Positions 41,788-51,643 of a stretch of DNA of 64,000 nt are shown one piece after another. Below the pieces are notes generated by a model. That model did no database searches. It was not told the DNA's origin and saw only the letters and a list, made by a program, of their open reading frames with translations. A program made the translations under genes and the position numbers. The stretch is from contig NZ_MAYT01000012.1 of assembly GCF_001685015.1 (NCBI RefSeq), positions 436,246 to 500,245 of the forward strand, read 5' to 3'. Source of the stretch: Pseudobacillus wudalianchiensis. GTDB lineage: Bacteria; Bacillota; Bacilli; Bacillales; Domibacillaceae. Position 1 is the stretch's first letter, and each line of letters opens with the position of its first letter.

Positions 41788-44292
41788 ATGGGCTTACTAA
41801 CAAAAATGTTTGATGCAAATAAACGCGATGTTAAGCGGTTAGAAAAAATGGCGCAAAAAATTGAATCACTGGCAGACCAAATGGAAAGTTTGTCTGATGA
41901 GGAACTGCGCGCCAAAACGATAGAGTTTCAGGAGCGTTATGCAAAAGGCGAATCGCTCGACGATTTATTAACAGAGGCATTTGCGGTCGTACGCGAAGGA
42001 GCGCGCCGTGTGCTCGGTCTTTACCCATACCGTGTTCAACTCATGGGGGGGATTGCCCTTCATGAAGGAAATATCTCTGAGATGAAGACGGGGGAAGGGA
42101 AAACGTTAACGGCCACGATGCCCGTGTATTTAAATGCTCTTTCCGGCAAAGGTGTTCACGTAATTACAGTTAACGAATATTTGGCTTCACGTGACGCGGT
42201 GGAAATGGGAGAGCTTTATAACTTCCTCGGCTTGACTGTCGGATTGAACTTAAACAGTCTCTCGAAGGAAGAGAAAAAAGAAGCATACACAGCGGATATT
42301 ACGTACGGAACGAACAATGAATTTGGCTTTGATTACTTACGGGATAATATGGTGCTTTATAAAGAACATAAAGTACAGCGCCCGCTGCACTATGCGGTGA
42401 TCGATGAAGTAGACTCCATTTTAATTGATGAAGCGCGAACACCGCTGATTATTTCTGGCCAGGCCCAAAAGTCAACACAGCTTTATATTCACGCTAATAG
42501 TTTTGTCCGCACGTTAAAAGCAGAGGATGATTATACGTACGACGTAAAAACAAAAAGCGTATTGTTGACAGAAGAAGGAATTAATAAGGCGGAGAAAGCG
42601 TTTGGAATTGAAAACTTGTTTGATTTGAAACATGTAACGCTTAATCACCATATTAATCAGGCGCTAAAAGCACATGTCACGATGCAGCGAGATGTTGATT
42701 ATGTCGTACAAGAAGATGAAGTTATTATCGTTGACCAATTTACAGGGCGCTTAATGAAAGGCCGCCGATACAGTGACGGGCTTCATCAGGCAATTGAAGC
42801 AAAAGAAGGCGTCTCGATTCAAAATGAAAGTATGACAATGGCAACGATTACGTTCCAGAACTTTTTCCGGATGTATGAAAAGCTTGCCGGGATGACGGGG
42901 ACAGCTAAAACCGAAGAAGAAGAATTCCGCAATATTTATAATATGAAAGTTATCAGCATTCCGACGAATCGTCCGATTGCCCGCGATGACCGGCCTGACT
43001 TAATTTATGCTTCTATGGACGGCAAATTCCGCGCCGTTGTGGAAGACATTTATCAGCGTCACCAGTTGAAGCAGCCTGTTCTTGTGGGTACAGTCGCAAT
43101 CGAGACATCTGAATTGATCTCTTCCTTGTTAACAAAACGGGGCGTTCCCCATAACGTTCTGAATGCGAAAAATCATGGCCGTGAAGCGGAGATTATTGTG
43201 GAAGCGGGTCAGCCGGGGGCCGTGACGATTGCGACTAACATGGCTGGACGCGGAACGGACATTAAACTGGGAGAGGGCGTAAAAGAACTAGGCGGTCTAG
43301 CCGTTATTGGTACCGAGCGTCACGAGTCCCGCCGGATTGATAATCAGCTTCGCGGACGTTCTGGGCGTCAAGGTGATCCGGGGGTTACGCAATTTTATCT
43401 TTCTATGGAAGATGAATTAATGCGCCGTTTTGGATCCGATAACATGAAGTCGATGATGGAAAGGCTTGGCATGGATGATAGCCAGCCGATCCAGAGCAAA
43501 ATGGTCAGCAAAGCGGTAGAATCCGCTCAAAAACGCGTGGAAGGAAACAACTTTGATGCCCGGAAACGCCTGCTTGAATACGATGATGTCTTGCGTCAGC
43601 AACGTGAGATTATTTATAAACAACGCGATGAAGTACTAGAATCAGAGAACCTTCGTGAAATTTTAGAAGGCATGATTTTAATGGTTATTAAGCAAGTTGT
43701 ACAAGTTCATATGAGTGCCACTGAATCGGAAGAGCAGAAAGATCTGCAGTCGATTGTCGATTATGTAAATGGCAACCTCTTAAGTGAAGGGGAATTGACA
43801 ACGGCTGATTTACAAGGCAAAGATGCCGATGAAATGATTGATGTCATTTACGGAAAAGTAACAGCGCGCTATGACGAACGCGAAGAACAAATGGGCGAGG
43901 AGCAGATGCGCGAGTTTGAAAAAGTCGTTCTGCTTCGTGCGGTCGATTCTAAATGGATCAATCACATCGATGCCATGGATCAATTGCGTCAAGGGATTCA
44001 CCTGCGCGCCTACGGACAAATCGATCCGCTGCGAGAATATCAAAACGAAGGATTCGCTATGTTCGAAGCTATGGTTGCCTCTATTAACGAGGAAGCGGCT
44101 AAATATGTCATGAAAGCAGAAATCCAAAATAACCTGGAACGACAAGAGGTCGCTAAAGGTCAGGCTGTCAATCCGAAAGAAGACGAAGGCAGCAAAGCAA
44201 AGAAAAAACCTGTTAGAAAAGCACCAGCAGTCGGTCGAAACGAACCATGCCCATGCGGAAGCGGCAAAAAATACAAAAACTGCTGCGGGTAA
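41788..44292 (+). CDS. secA: Protein translocase ATPase SecA
   Basis: An 834-residue motor of the Sec pathway. It drives preproteins through SecYEG at the membrane. Visible elements: [11 protein letters not shown] (Walker A), [20 protein letters not shown] (Walker B/DEVD), the preprotein cross-linking region, [16 protein letters not shown] and RQGDPG of the second ATPase domain. The C-terminal zinc tail [17 protein letters not shown] is intact. Length fits the B. subtilis enzyme (841). Aaaggagcg precedes the ATG. It is followed by two tandem intergenic repeats and prfB. Confidence 0.98.
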   Translation: MGLLTKMFDANKRDVKRLEKMAQKIESLADQMESLSDEELRAKTIEFQERYAKGESLDDLLTEAFAVVREGARRVLGLYPYRVQLMGGIALHEGNISEMKTGEGKTLTATMPVYLNALSGKGVHVITVNEYLASRDAVEMGELYNFLGLTVGLNLNSLSKEEKKEAYTADITYGTNNEFGFDYLRDNMVLYKEHKVQRPLHYAVIDEVDSILIDEARTPLIISGQAQKSTQLYIHANSFVRTLKAEDDYTYDVKTKSVLLTEEGINKAEKAFGIENLFDLKHVTLNHHINQALKAHVTMQRDVDYVVQEDEVIIVDQFTGRLMKGRRYSDGLHQAIEAKEGVSIQNESMTMATITFQNFFRMYEKLAGMTGTAKTEEEEFRNIYNMKVISIPTNRPIARDDRPDLIYASMDGKFRAVVEDIYQRHQLKQPVLVGTVAIETSELISSLLTKRGVPHNVLNAKNHGREAEIIVEAGQPGAVTIATNMAGRGTDIKLGEGVKELGGLAVIGTERHESRRIDNQLRGRSGRQGDPGVTQFYLSMEDELMRRFGSDNMKSMMERLGMDDSQPIQSKMVSKAVESAQKRVEGNNFDARKRLLEYDDVLRQQREIIYKQRDEVLESENLREILEGMILMVIKQVVQVHMSATESEEQKDLQSIVDYVNGNLLSEGELTTADLQGKDADEMIDVIYGKVTARYDEREEQMGEEQMREFEKVVLLRAVDSKWINHIDAMDQLRQGIHLRAYGQIDPLREYQNEGFAMFEAMVASINEEAAKYVMKAEIQNNLERQEVAKGQAVNPKEDEGSKAKKKPVRKAPAVGRNEPCPCGSGKKYKNCCG

Positions 44293-44295
44293 TAA

Positions 44296-44540
44296 GAAAA
44301 GCGGAAGGCGCTTGTCCAGCGCGATAGGGGGTTGGAAGACTTTCTGAAGGAGTCGTCCTTTGACTCCAGCAGAAAGTCTGAAACCACCGTACGCGCTAGC
44401 GCCTGCAGCTGGACAAAAGAAAAGCGGAAGCGGCCCGTTTAGCCCGATAAGGGGTTGGAGGGCTCGACAAGGAGTCGTTCTTTGACTCCAGCAGAAAGTC
44501 TGAAACCGCCGTACGGGCTGGCCGCTGCAGCAGTTCCTTA
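44296..44540. repeat. Two tandem copies of a structured intergenic repeat (123-base period)
   Basis: Both copies open with gaaaagcggaag (44296 and 44419) and share ggagtcgt-cttt-gactcc and agcagaaagtctgaaacc. The arms near the ends differ between copies but stay complementary within each: ggcgct (44307) with agcgcc (44398) and agcgcg (44318) with cgcgct (44392) in copy 1; gcggcc (44430) with ggccgc (44520) and agcccg (44441) with cgggct (44514) in copy 2. This covariation argues for a selected RNA or cruciform structure. Resembles dispersed intergenic repeats of bacilli. Confidence 0.75.
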
Positions 44541-44636
44541 AACAAAATGGCTGGAATGATCAACAGCACGCCAGATTCATGTCTTGAATAATGTGTGCAC
44601 AATACAACATTTTTACACTAAAGAAGAGGTGCCTAT

Positions 44637-45735
44637 ATGGAATTATTTGAAATTCGAAATGAGTTAGACAAAACAGCTAAGAAATTGGCGGACTTCAGGG
44701 GGTCTCTTTGACTTAGAAATCAAAGAGGAACGCATTGCCGGGCTTGAAGATGAAATGCTGCATCCTAATTTTTGGGATGATCAGCAGGCTGCTCAGACAG
44801 TGATTAATGAAGCGAACGGTTTAAAAGAAATCGTGAATGAATATAAAGAGCTGCTCGATACACAAGAAAATCTTGAACTGACGCATGAGCTTGTCAAAGA
44901 AGAAGCAGACGCAGAACTGCAGAATGAATTAGAAAGCGAACTAGAGGAATTCCGTAATCGCATCGGCGATTTTGAATTGCAGTTATTGTTAAGTGATCCA
45001 TACGATAAGAATAACGCCATATTAGAATTGCATCCGGGTGCGGGTGGTACAGAGTCCCAGGATTTTGGTTCGATGCTGCTGCGTATGTATACCCGTTGGG
45101 GAGAAAAGCAAGGGTTCAAAGTGGAAACAATGGATTACCTTCCGGGAGACGAGGCAGGCGTAAAAAGTGTTACGCTTTTATTTAAAGGGCATAACGCTTA
45201 CGGCTATTTAAAAGCTGAAAAAGGTGTCCACCGTTTAGTGCGTATTTCGCCATTTGATTCTTCAGGCCGCCGTCATACATCGTTCGTGTCTTGTGAGGTT
45301 ATGCCGGAGTTTAACGATGATATTGAAATTGATATTCGTCCGGATGACCTTAAGATTGATACGTACCGTTCAAGCGGTGCCGGTGGTCAGCACGTCAACA
45401 CGACTGATTCCGCTGTTCGGATTACACATTTACCGACGAATACAGTCGTGACATGCCAATCTGAGCGTTCACAAATTAAGAACCGCGAACATGCCATGAA
45501 GATGTTGAAAGCTAAACTTTATCAGAAGAAGATTGAGGAGCAGGAAGCAGAATTGGCAGAAATCCGTGGCGAACAAAAGGAAATTGGCTGGGGAAGCCAA
45601 ATCCGTTCCTATGTCTTCCACCCTTATTCCATGGTAAAAGACCATCGTACAAATGAGGAAACCGGGAATGTGCAAGCGGTAATGGACGGAGACATTAATC
45701 CGTTTATTAATGCATATTTGCGTTCGCGTTTATAA
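44637..45735 (+). CDS. prfB: Peptide chain release factor 2, with programmed +1 frameshift
   Basis: RF2 ends translation at UAA and UGA. The first 24 codons (44637-44708) run into an in-frame TGA at 44709-44711; a +1 shift at CTT TGA C puts translation into the frame 44710-45735, giving about 365 residues. Catalytic GGQ is in [19 protein letters not shown] and the stop-recognition motif SPF in [11 protein letters not shown]. This is the well-known RF2 autoregulation: low RF2 lets the ribosome pause and shift. The start has aagaggt upstream. Confidence 0.97.
44697..44712 (+). promoter_or_regulatory. RF2 programmed frameshift site
   Basis: agggggtctctttgac: an internal Shine-Dalgarno-like aggggg, then the slippery CTT, the UGA stop and C. 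It is the classic element in prfB genes. Confidence 0.95.
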
Positions 45736-45740
45736 GATAT

Positions 45741-45774
45741 AGCCCTTTACTGCTGGAGCAGTAAAGGGCTTTTT
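45741..45774 (+). terminator. Rho-independent terminator after prfB
   Basis: agccctttactgct pairs with agcagtaaagggct and is followed by five Ts. Confidence 0.92.
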
Positions 45775-46118
45775 GAATAGGTGGCACGGAGATATTGTCC
45801 AAAGGCTATCTAATTAGCTTTTATAAGTTTAAAGAAGCTAAAAACGGTTATGGTAATAAAGAGAGGTCTTCAATGGATACATAAAATTGACTATTATGCA
45901 GCACAATAATTTTGATGCCAAAGAATACCGAGCAGCTTCCGCGTATGTCAATAGGCGACTGAATGAAAGTTCATAAAGTGTATACAATTGATGAAAGCAT
46001 TGAGGCAGCTGGAATAGAAGCGACTCTTAGTAATTTTCAAGTGTTTAACTTGGTTTTAAAACATGGCGGCTTTGGTATACTTAACATGCATTGTTATTTT
46101 TTCCTAGGAGGAGAGAAC
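45775..46118. other. Intergenic before cccB
   Basis: About 340 bases. A 24-codon frame (from 45897) and an upstream extension of cccB lack ribosome sites. No supported gene or structured element. Confidence 0.4.
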
Positions 46119-46460
46119 ATGGAATTTAAAAAATCATTAATGGCTCTGTTAATTGGCTCATCCGTGGCGCTCGCAGCATGCGGCGGCGGAAATGACAACG
46201 CAGACAAAGGCAACAATGAAGACGGAGGGAAAGAGACGGCCAGTGCACAAGGTGAACAAGTGTACAAGCAGAACTGCTTAAGCTGTCACGGTGAGAATCT
46301 TGAAGGACAGGTTGGGCCTGCTTTAGACAAAATCGGAAGTAAATACAGCAAAGATGAAATTTTAAACATTGTTAAAAATGGTAAAGGCCAAATGCCTCCA
46401 AACATCGTCCAAGGTGCCGATGCTGAAGCGGTAGCTGACTGGCTTGCTACAAAAAAATAA
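46119..46460 (+). CDS. cccB: Cytochrome c551, lipoprotein
   Basis: A 113-residue lipoprotein. The signal peptide ends in VALAAC (lipid Cys21). A short acidic, glycine-rich linker follows, then a class I cytochrome c domain with the haem site CLSCH (Cys53, Cys56, His57). The axial Met is in GKGQMPP. It carries electrons on the outer face of the membrane in the respiratory chain. Position between prfB and ftsE matches B. subtilis cccB. Aggaggag precedes the ATG at 46119; upstream in-frame codons are not needed. Confidence 0.94.
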   Translation: MEFKKSLMALLIGSSVALAACGGGNDNADKGNNEDGGKETASAQGEQVYKQNCLSCHGENLEGQVGPALDKIGSKYSKDEILNIVKNGKGQMPPNIVQGADAEAVADWLATKK

Positions 46461-46470
46461 TGATAACCAC

Positions 46471-46505
46471 AAGAATGCAGAAACACACACTGCATTCTTT
46501 ATTTT
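46471..46505 (+). terminator. Rho-independent terminator after cccB
   Basis: aagaatgcag/ctgcattctt stem with a T-rich tail. Confidence 0.85.
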
Positions 46506-46798
46506 TCCTCTTTTTATCCCCTCTACCTTCCTTTACCGACAAAAAAATAGAATAGCTTTGCACAAAATATTACAACCTTTTCATTCGCTTTATAAAGCGT
46601 TTTACATAGAGAAAAGCGATCATTTTTACATATTTATTATGAAAATAATCGGATATATTACGATCTGAAAAGAAAATGTAATGTATTTAACGGTTAACAA
46701 GGGTTTAATCAGTGATATAATAGGTCTTGATTTGAGCAGAAAAGCTGAATTTTTTCAGCTTTTTCCTGTATAATTGACAAAAAGTGACAGGTGATTTG
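46506..46798. other. Intergenic before ftsE, with a hairpin
   Basis: Holds a short hairpin aaagctgaa/ttcagcttt at 46741-46763 followed by a pyrimidine tract, then tataat at 46769-46774, a plausible -10 box for ftsE. The -35 box is unclear. Confidence 0.4.
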
Positions 46799-47485
46799 AT
46801 GATAGAAATGAAGGGTGTGACAAAAAAATACCCAAATGGAGTTTTGGCTTTACGAGGTGTTGATATTTCCATTAAACAGGGTGAGTTCGTTTACGTTGTC
46901 GGGCCAAGCGGCGCCGGCAAGTCAACTTTTATAAAGCTAATGTATAGAGAAGAAAAACCAACAAACGGTCGTATTGTCGTAAATGGAGTAAACTTGTCGA
47001 CTTTAAAAGCTCGATCTGTTCCCTTACTGCGTCGTCAAATTGGCGTGGTGTTTCAGGACTTTAAGTTATTGCCAACGCTTACAGTCTATGAAAATGTGGC
47101 ATTTGCGATGGAAGTAATCGAAGAAAGTCCAGCTGTTATTAAAAAGCGGGTGATGGAGGTGCTGGAGCTCGTCGGCTTAAAAAATAAGGCGAGAATGCTT
47201 CCGGAAGAATTATCCGGTGGAGAGCAGCAGCGTGTATCGATTGCTCGTTCCATCGTGAATAAACCCAAGGTCGTTATTGCAGACGAGCCAACGGGGAATC
47301 TTGATCCAGATACAGCTTGGGACATCATGGATATTTTTGAAAAAATCAATGCTCAAGGTACAACGCTTGTAATGGCTACTCACAACAAAGAAATTGTTAA
47401 TACGGTCCGCCGCCGAGTAGTTGCTATTGAAGGCGGTTGCATTGTACGAGATGAACAGCGGGGGGATTATGGTTATGAAGTCTAG
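46799..47485 (+). CDS. ftsE: Cell-division ATP-binding protein FtsE
   Basis: A 228-residue ABC ATPase with Walker A GPSGAGKS, signature LSGGEQQRVSIARSI, Walker B VVIADEPTGNLDPD and switch His in MATHNKE. With FtsX it forms a mechanosignalling complex that turns on wall hydrolases outside the cell. The ATG at 46799 has acaggtga upstream; length then equals B. subtilis FtsE. ftsX starts before its stop. Confidence 0.96.
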   Translation: MIEMKGVTKKYPNGVLALRGVDISIKQGEFVYVVGPSGAGKSTFIKLMYREEKPTNGRIVVNGVNLSTLKARSVPLLRRQIGVVFQDFKLLPTLTVYENVAFAMEVIEESPAVIKKRVMEVLELVGLKNKARMLPEELSGGEQQRVSIARSIVNKPKVVIADEPTGNLDPDTAWDIMDIFEKINAQGTTLVMATHNKEIVNTVRRRVVAIEGGCIVRDEQRGDYGYEV

Positions 47486-48359
47486 AACATTCCGCCGCCA
47501 TTTCAGAGAAAGTTTTAAAAATTTAAGCCGAAACGGTTGGATGACGTTTGCTGCTGTTTCAGCTGTTACGGTTACTCTATTGCTAGTGGGGGTTTTTCTT
47601 ACCATCCTGCTAAACCTAAACAAAGCCGCGACCGATATAGAGAATGATGTCGAAGTACGCGTTCTTGTCAAATTAGAGGCAACTAAAACGGAGCAGGAGA
47701 AGTTGAAAGAGCAGCTGTTAAGTTTGCCTGAGGTAGCAAGTGTAACGTATTCACCAAAAGAAAAAGAACTGCAAAATTTGATTAAAGACATGGGCGAGGA
47801 TTTTGCCTTATTCGAACAAAACAATCCGCTTTATGACGTGTTCGTTGTGAAAACAAAGCACCCTACAGACACGCCGAAAGTAGCTAAGAAGATTAAAAGG
47901 TTTGATTATACAGAGGACGCCGTTTACGGTGAGAAAAAAGTTGAAAGGTTATTCAGCTTTTTAAAAACAAGCCGTAACGTTGGATTAGTACTTAGTTTAG
48001 GATTGTTGTTTACAGCGATGTTCTTGATTTCAAATACGATTAAGATGACTATTTTTGCACGGCGAAAAGAGATTGAAATTATGAGATTAGTGGGAGCCAC
48101 CAACTGGTTTATCCGCTGGCCGTTTTTATTGGAAGGCCTATGGCTCGGGCTAATCGGTTCTGTACTGCCGGTTGCAGCGGTATCTGTCGGCTATTCGTAT
48201 GTCGTGAAGGCCATTACAACCCATGTGCAAGGCCACTTTATTCAGCCGCTGCCTTACTTCCCGTTTATATGGCAAATCAGTGGCGTTATTTTACTGATCG
48301 GAGCCTTCATTGGCATGTGGGGAAGCTTTATGGCGGTTCGCCGCTTCTTAAAAATTTAA
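47475..48359 (+). CDS. ftsX: Cell-division protein FtsX
   Basis: A 294-residue membrane protein with four predicted helices. It starts with TFRRHFRESFKNLSRNGWMT; a large extracellular loop lies between helices 1 and 2 (about 55-170), and MFLISNTIKMTIFARRKEIE, IMRLVGATNWFIRWPFLLEG follows. It overlaps ftsE by 11 bases; the ATG at 47475 is preferred since gggggg lies 9 bases upstream (47469 is an alternative). The extracellular loop should contact the M23 protein encoded next. Confidence 0.95.
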   Translation: MKSRTFRRHFRESFKNLSRNGWMTFAAVSAVTVTLLLVGVFLTILLNLNKAATDIENDVEVRVLVKLEATKTEQEKLKEQLLSLPEVASVTYSPKEKELQNLIKDMGEDFALFEQNNPLYDVFVVKTKHPTDTPKVAKKIKRFDYTEDAVYGEKKVERLFSFLKTSRNVGLVLSLGLLFTAMFLISNTIKMTIFARRKEIEIMRLVGATNWFIRWPFLLEGLWLGLIGSVLPVAAVSVGYSYVVKAITTHVQGHFIQPLPYFPFIWQISGVILLIGAFIGMWGSFMAVRRFLKI

Positions 48360-48433
48360 CCAATATTATACTTATATCCGACTATCAAACAGATAAACTA
48401 GAAATTTTTAGAGAGAAGAGAGGAGATTGGAGT

Positions 48434-49795
48434 TTGAAGAAACGTGCAGGACTTACATTTGCTTTAGCGGCATCACTTGGTTTAGGAAGTACATTTGGAC
48501 TGGCGGAAGAGGTATTTGCCTCCAAATTATCTGACCTTGAGAGCCGTCAGCATGACATTGATAGTAAACAATCGAATATTGAACAAAACATTAGTGAGAA
48601 GAGCAACAAAATTACCAAACTCCAAGATCAACAGAAAAAGCTGTCTGCAGAAATTAAGCAGCTGGATCAGTCTATCTCTAAAGCAGAAAAACAAATCCGA
48701 GAAAAACAAACAGCTATTGCGGAGACAAAGCAAGAAATAACGAAGCTTCGGAAAGAAATAGAAGAATTAAAAGCCCGGATTGCTGAAAGAAATCGTGTTC
48801 TTGAGGAACGAGCTCGCTCTCTTCAGCAAAGCGGCGGATCAGCGAGTTATATTGATGTGCTGCTCGGCTCTGAAAGCTTTACAGACTTTATTAGTCGTGC
48901 AAGCGCCGTTACAACGCTTGTAAATGCCGATAAAGATATTTTGGAAGAGCAAGAAAAAGATAAAAAACAGCTTGAAAAAAGTGAAAAACAGTTAAAAACA
49001 AAGCTGGCTAATTTAGAGAGTATGCTGGCTGATTTGAAAACATTAAAAGCAGATCTTGATAAGAAAAAAGCAGCGAAAGACCAGGTGATGGAGCAGCTTG
49101 CTACTGAGGAAGATCATGCGCACAACCAAAAGCTAAGCTTAGAAGAAGAGCAAGAACTGCTTTCTGCTCAAGAAAAGGCGATTAAAGCAGCGATTGCATC
49201 TGAAAAATCCCGCCTGGCAAAAGAAGAACAAGCACGTAAGGAACAAGAAAGACTCGCTCGTGAAAGAGAAGCAGAAGCACGAAATAAAGCAGATCAGAAG
49301 AAGAGCCAACAACGCCAGCCAGCAGCTGTTCCTGCTCCTTCTGCTCCTAAAGAAGAAACATCATCAGTTGACCGCTCAAATGAAACACCGTCTGTTTCAG
49401 CAGGCGCATTTACGCGGCCAGCGCAAGGACATATATCTTCTGAATTTGGTTTGAGAAGCTTAGGAGACCATAAAGGAATCGATATTGCAAATAGTGTCAG
49501 TGTCCCGATTGTCGCTGCGGCGGATGGACAAGTAATCCGTTCTTATTATTCGTCTTCCTATGGAAACTGTATTCTAATCTCTCATTCTATTAATGGAAAG
49601 ATATTGACTACCGTTTATGCTCATATGTCAGAGCGTGTTGTTCAAGGTGGAAGTGTCTCAAAAGGCCAGATTATTGGCTATATGGGTAACACAGGTCGTT
49701 CATTTGGCCAGCATCTGCACTTTGAAGTTCACGAAGGTCCTTGGACGTTGTCTAAAGAAAATGCAGTGAACCCACGTAAATATGTAAACTTTTAA
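48434..49795 (+). CDS. Coiled-coil M23 peptidase (EnvC/PcsB-like murein hydrolase factor)
   Basis: A 453-residue secreted protein. Signal peptide (AGLTFALAASLGLGSTFGLA), two long coiled coils (about residues 30-110 and 150-270), a Pro/Ala/Ser linker (about 290-325) and a C-terminal M23 (LytM) domain with HKGIDIA and HLHFEVH, the zinc ligands. Coiled coils plus M23 after ftsEX is the layout of the EnvC/PcsB-type partners that FtsEX activates at the division or growth site. B. subtilis uses CwlO, a NlpC/P60 enzyme, for this. TTG start with ggagattgg upstream. Confidence 0.9.
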   Translation: MKKRAGLTFALAASLGLGSTFGLAEEVFASKLSDLESRQHDIDSKQSNIEQNISEKSNKITKLQDQQKKLSAEIKQLDQSISKAEKQIREKQTAIAETKQEITKLRKEIEELKARIAERNRVLEERARSLQQSGGSASYIDVLLGSESFTDFISRASAVTTLVNADKDILEEQEKDKKQLEKSEKQLKTKLANLESMLADLKTLKADLDKKKAAKDQVMEQLATEEDHAHNQKLSLEEEQELLSAQEKAIKAAIASEKSRLAKEEQARKEQERLAREREAEARNKADQKKSQQRQPAAVPAPSAPKEETSSVDRSNETPSVSAGAFTRPAQGHISSEFGLRSLGDHKGIDIANSVSVPIVAAADGQVIRSYYSSSYGNCILISHSINGKILTTVYAHMSERVVQGGSVSKGQIIGYMGNTGRSFGQHLHFEVHEGPWTLSKENAVNPRKYVNF

Positions 49796-49803
49796 TTTTT
49801 AAT

Positions 49804-49856
49804 AGAAAGCTGCCCTTGGAAGCTCAGCGCGAGCCTCCACGTGCAGCTTTTGTTGT
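49804..49856 (+). terminator. Terminator-like hairpin
   Basis: aaagctgc pairs with gcagcttt over a structured loop; T-run weak. Confidence 0.5.
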
Positions 49857-49954
49857 ATAGACACCGGTCTAAAGAGTCTGTTCTGGGCATTCGCCCGCGC
49901 AATCTCTCCCCTTTTGAATAGTCTGTAATTGTAGGTAAAGGGGAGGTGGAATGC

Positions 49955-50062
49955 ATGAGCGCTGGTGGCGGATACGGATACGGAGGCGGCTTTGCGTTGA
50001 TCGTTGTCTTGTTTATCCTCTTGATTATTGTGGGAGCAGCTTATATTGGCTGGGGTTACTAA
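49955..50062 (+). CDS. YjcZ-family sporulation protein, 35 residues
   Basis: A tiny protein: [20 protein letters not shown] then [15 protein letters not shown]. The glycine/tyrosine-rich start and single membrane helix ending in WGY are typical of the YjcZ/SscA family of small sporulation proteins. Ggggaggtgg lies 7 bases upstream of this ATG; an ATG four bases earlier is in another frame and gives nothing recognisable. It is monocistronic with a terminator. The function in the family is spore assembly; the exact role is unknown. Confidence 0.88.
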   Translation: MSAGGGYGYGGGFALIVVLFILLIIVGAAYIGWGY

Positions 50063-50078
50063 TAAATAAAAGAGGAAA

Positions 50079-50111
50079 AAAAGGGCTGATCTTTGGGAAC
50101 AGCCCTTTTTT
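50079..50111 (+). terminator. Rho-independent terminator
   Basis: aagggctg/cagccctt stem followed by five Ts. Confidence 0.85.
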
Positions 50112-50262
50112 GCTTATAATAAAAAGAAGTTGGACGATAAGAGGCTTTTTGTGTAATGTAATACCTATAGGTGTATGAAACGACTGCCCATCATCGTCCC
50201 GGACAAACTGGAGGAGGAAAGGTTGTGGCAGGCAAGATTTTTTCGTAAAGGAATAGAATAAA

Positions 50263-50847
50263 ATGAACTGGTTTACGATAGGCTCTTTAACCATTCCAGC
50301 TGCCCAGCTTGCTGTTTTGGCTGCTTTTGTCATCACAGCACTTGTGCTTTGGCTGAAGAAAGAACGATATATTTTAGATATTTACGTTAATGCCATTTTT
50401 CTATTTGTTGCCGTGTGGAAAGCAAGTGTGCTTCTATTTAGCTTTGCGATTGTCAAACAGGCTCCTTTGTCGATCTTGTATTTTAACGGTGGCTGGAAAG
50501 GAATTTGGCTCGGTTTGATCGCGGTGGGCATATATGTTGTCAGGAGATGCCGCAAAGAAAAGCAGGCACAAGCTGTTTGGACATGGATGGTGGTCATTAC
50601 CTTCTTCGAGTTAGCAGTATCCTTGCTAACTGGACAAGCAGGGCTGCTTGCGTTTATCCAGTCTGGCGGCAGTATCGTCCTTCTCGCTATCCCGCTGGGG
50701 CAAGTAAGCAAAACCATCTGGTTGTTTACTTTGTGGCAGCTGTTATTTGAATCACTGACTGCTGAGTTATTCTCTAACAGCAGCTTGCTTTATATTGGAG
50801 CAATGCTGTTCTTTACTTTGATAATAAGGAGGAATCCTAGTGAATAA
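50263..50847 (+). CDS. Unknown membrane protein next to a thioredoxin-like gene
   Basis: A 194-residue protein with five or six membrane segments (for example LTIPAAQLAVLAAFVITALV and LLYIGAMLFFTLIIRR) and few charged residues. I do not recognise the family. It overlaps the TlpA-like gene by 8 bases and is therefore translated with it. It may be a membrane partner of that redox protein, for instance in electron delivery, but no CxxC pair typical of CcdA is visible. Confidence 0.75.
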   Translation: MNWFTIGSLTIPAAQLAVLAAFVITALVLWLKKERYILDIYVNAIFLFVAVWKASVLLFSFAIVKQAPLSILYFNGGWKGIWLGLIAVGIYVVRRCRKEKQAQAVWTWMVVITFFELAVSLLTGQAGLLAFIQSGGSIVLLAIPLGQVSKTIWLFTLWQLLFESLTAELFSNSSLLYIGAMLFFTLIIRRNPSE

Positions 50848-51424
50848 AAAATGGTTTGGGGTATTGCTGCTCGTGTTACTTGCGGGAATTGCAGCAATAA
50901 ATATTATGAAGGATAAAAAGGAAATAACCGAAATTGAAAATCCAGGGATAAAAGCTGGGGAGAACCAAGAGGTAATGGCTGGAAAAGCTGTTGGCCTCAA
51001 AATAGGCAATCAAGCGCCCGACTTTACCCTGGAAACCCTGGATGGAAAAAAAGTAGCTTTATCCGATTATCAGGGCAAAAAAGTCATATTGAACTTTTGG
51101 GCTACTTGGTGTCCGCCTTGTAAAGCCGAAATGCCTCACATGCAAAACTTTTATGAAAAAGAAGCAAACAAAAGCAATGTAGAAATTTTAGCAGTGAACT
51201 TAACGAATAATGATCAAGGGAAAGAGGCAGTGGCTGAATTTTCCAAGCAGTACGGTTTAACGTTTCCCATCTTACTTGACCAAGACGGGACCACTGGCTC
51301 AACATACCAAGTCGCCACCATTCCAACGACGTATATTCTCAATACCGACGGCACCATTCACCAAAGAATCATAGGCCCTATGGACGAACAAATGATGAAT
51401 CAACTCGTAAGCGAGCTTAAATAA
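50840..51424 (+). CDS. TlpA/ResA-like membrane-anchored thiol-disulfide oxidoreductase
   Basis: A 194-residue thioredoxin-fold protein. It has an N-terminal membrane anchor (residues 5-22), then an AhpC/TSA-redoxin domain with the active site WCPPC (Cys91, Cys94) and the cis-Pro in IPTTYI. The order and motifs fit the ResA/StoA/YneN group, which acts outside the membrane in cytochrome c maturation or spore envelope assembly. GTG start with aaggagg upstream, inside the end of the previous gene. Which of the group it matches cannot be decided. Confidence 0.88.
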   Translation: MNKKWFGVLLLVLLAGIAAINIMKDKKEITEIENPGIKAGENQEVMAGKAVGLKIGNQAPDFTLETLDGKKVALSDYQGKKVILNFWATWCPPCKAEMPHMQNFYEKEANKSNVEILAVNLTNNDQGKEAVAEFSKQYGLTFPILLDQDGTTGSTYQVATIPTTYILNTDGTIHQRIIGPMDEQMMNQLVSELK

Positions 51425-51436
51425 ATGATCATACAG

Positions 51437-51470
51437 GAACGCAGCTTGGAGGCAATCCCCCGCTGCGTTC
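51437..51470 (+). terminator. Terminator-like hairpin
   Basis: gaacgcagc/gctgcgttc stem with a 16-base loop, no strong T-run. Confidence 0.5.
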
Positions 51471-51550
51471 ATTACTCGGGACAGGCAGGCTGCTCTATCG
51501 TCATAGAAGCATGAAATGAAACCTCTTTTCCAAATAAATAACATTGGCCA

Positions 51551-51563
51551 TGTTGGACCAACA
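51551..51563. promoter_or_regulatory. Palindrome upstream of the gamma-lyase-type gene
   Basis: tgttgg-a-ccaaca is a perfect 6+1+6 palindrome about 80 bases before the gene. A role as an operator is possible but unproven. Confidence 0.25.
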
Positions 51564-51643
51564 GGTGTAGAGTATGTATATAAAAGATTAAGAGGAAGAG
51601 TCCTCACAGCATTAACGCCATAAAATGAAGGGAAGATGGGTAG

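Noticed and set aside
44637-44711. prfB broken by an in-frame stop
   Set aside because: The stop lies in the classic RF2 frameshift site with internal aggggg and CTT TGA C; it is regulation, not damage.
45897-45971. 24-codon frame before cccB
   Set aside because: No ribosome site and no recognised family; too short to support.
51471-51643. S-box or T-box leader before the gamma-synthase/lyase gene
   Set aside because: No conserved riboswitch core, specifier or antiterminator could be found in the short leader.
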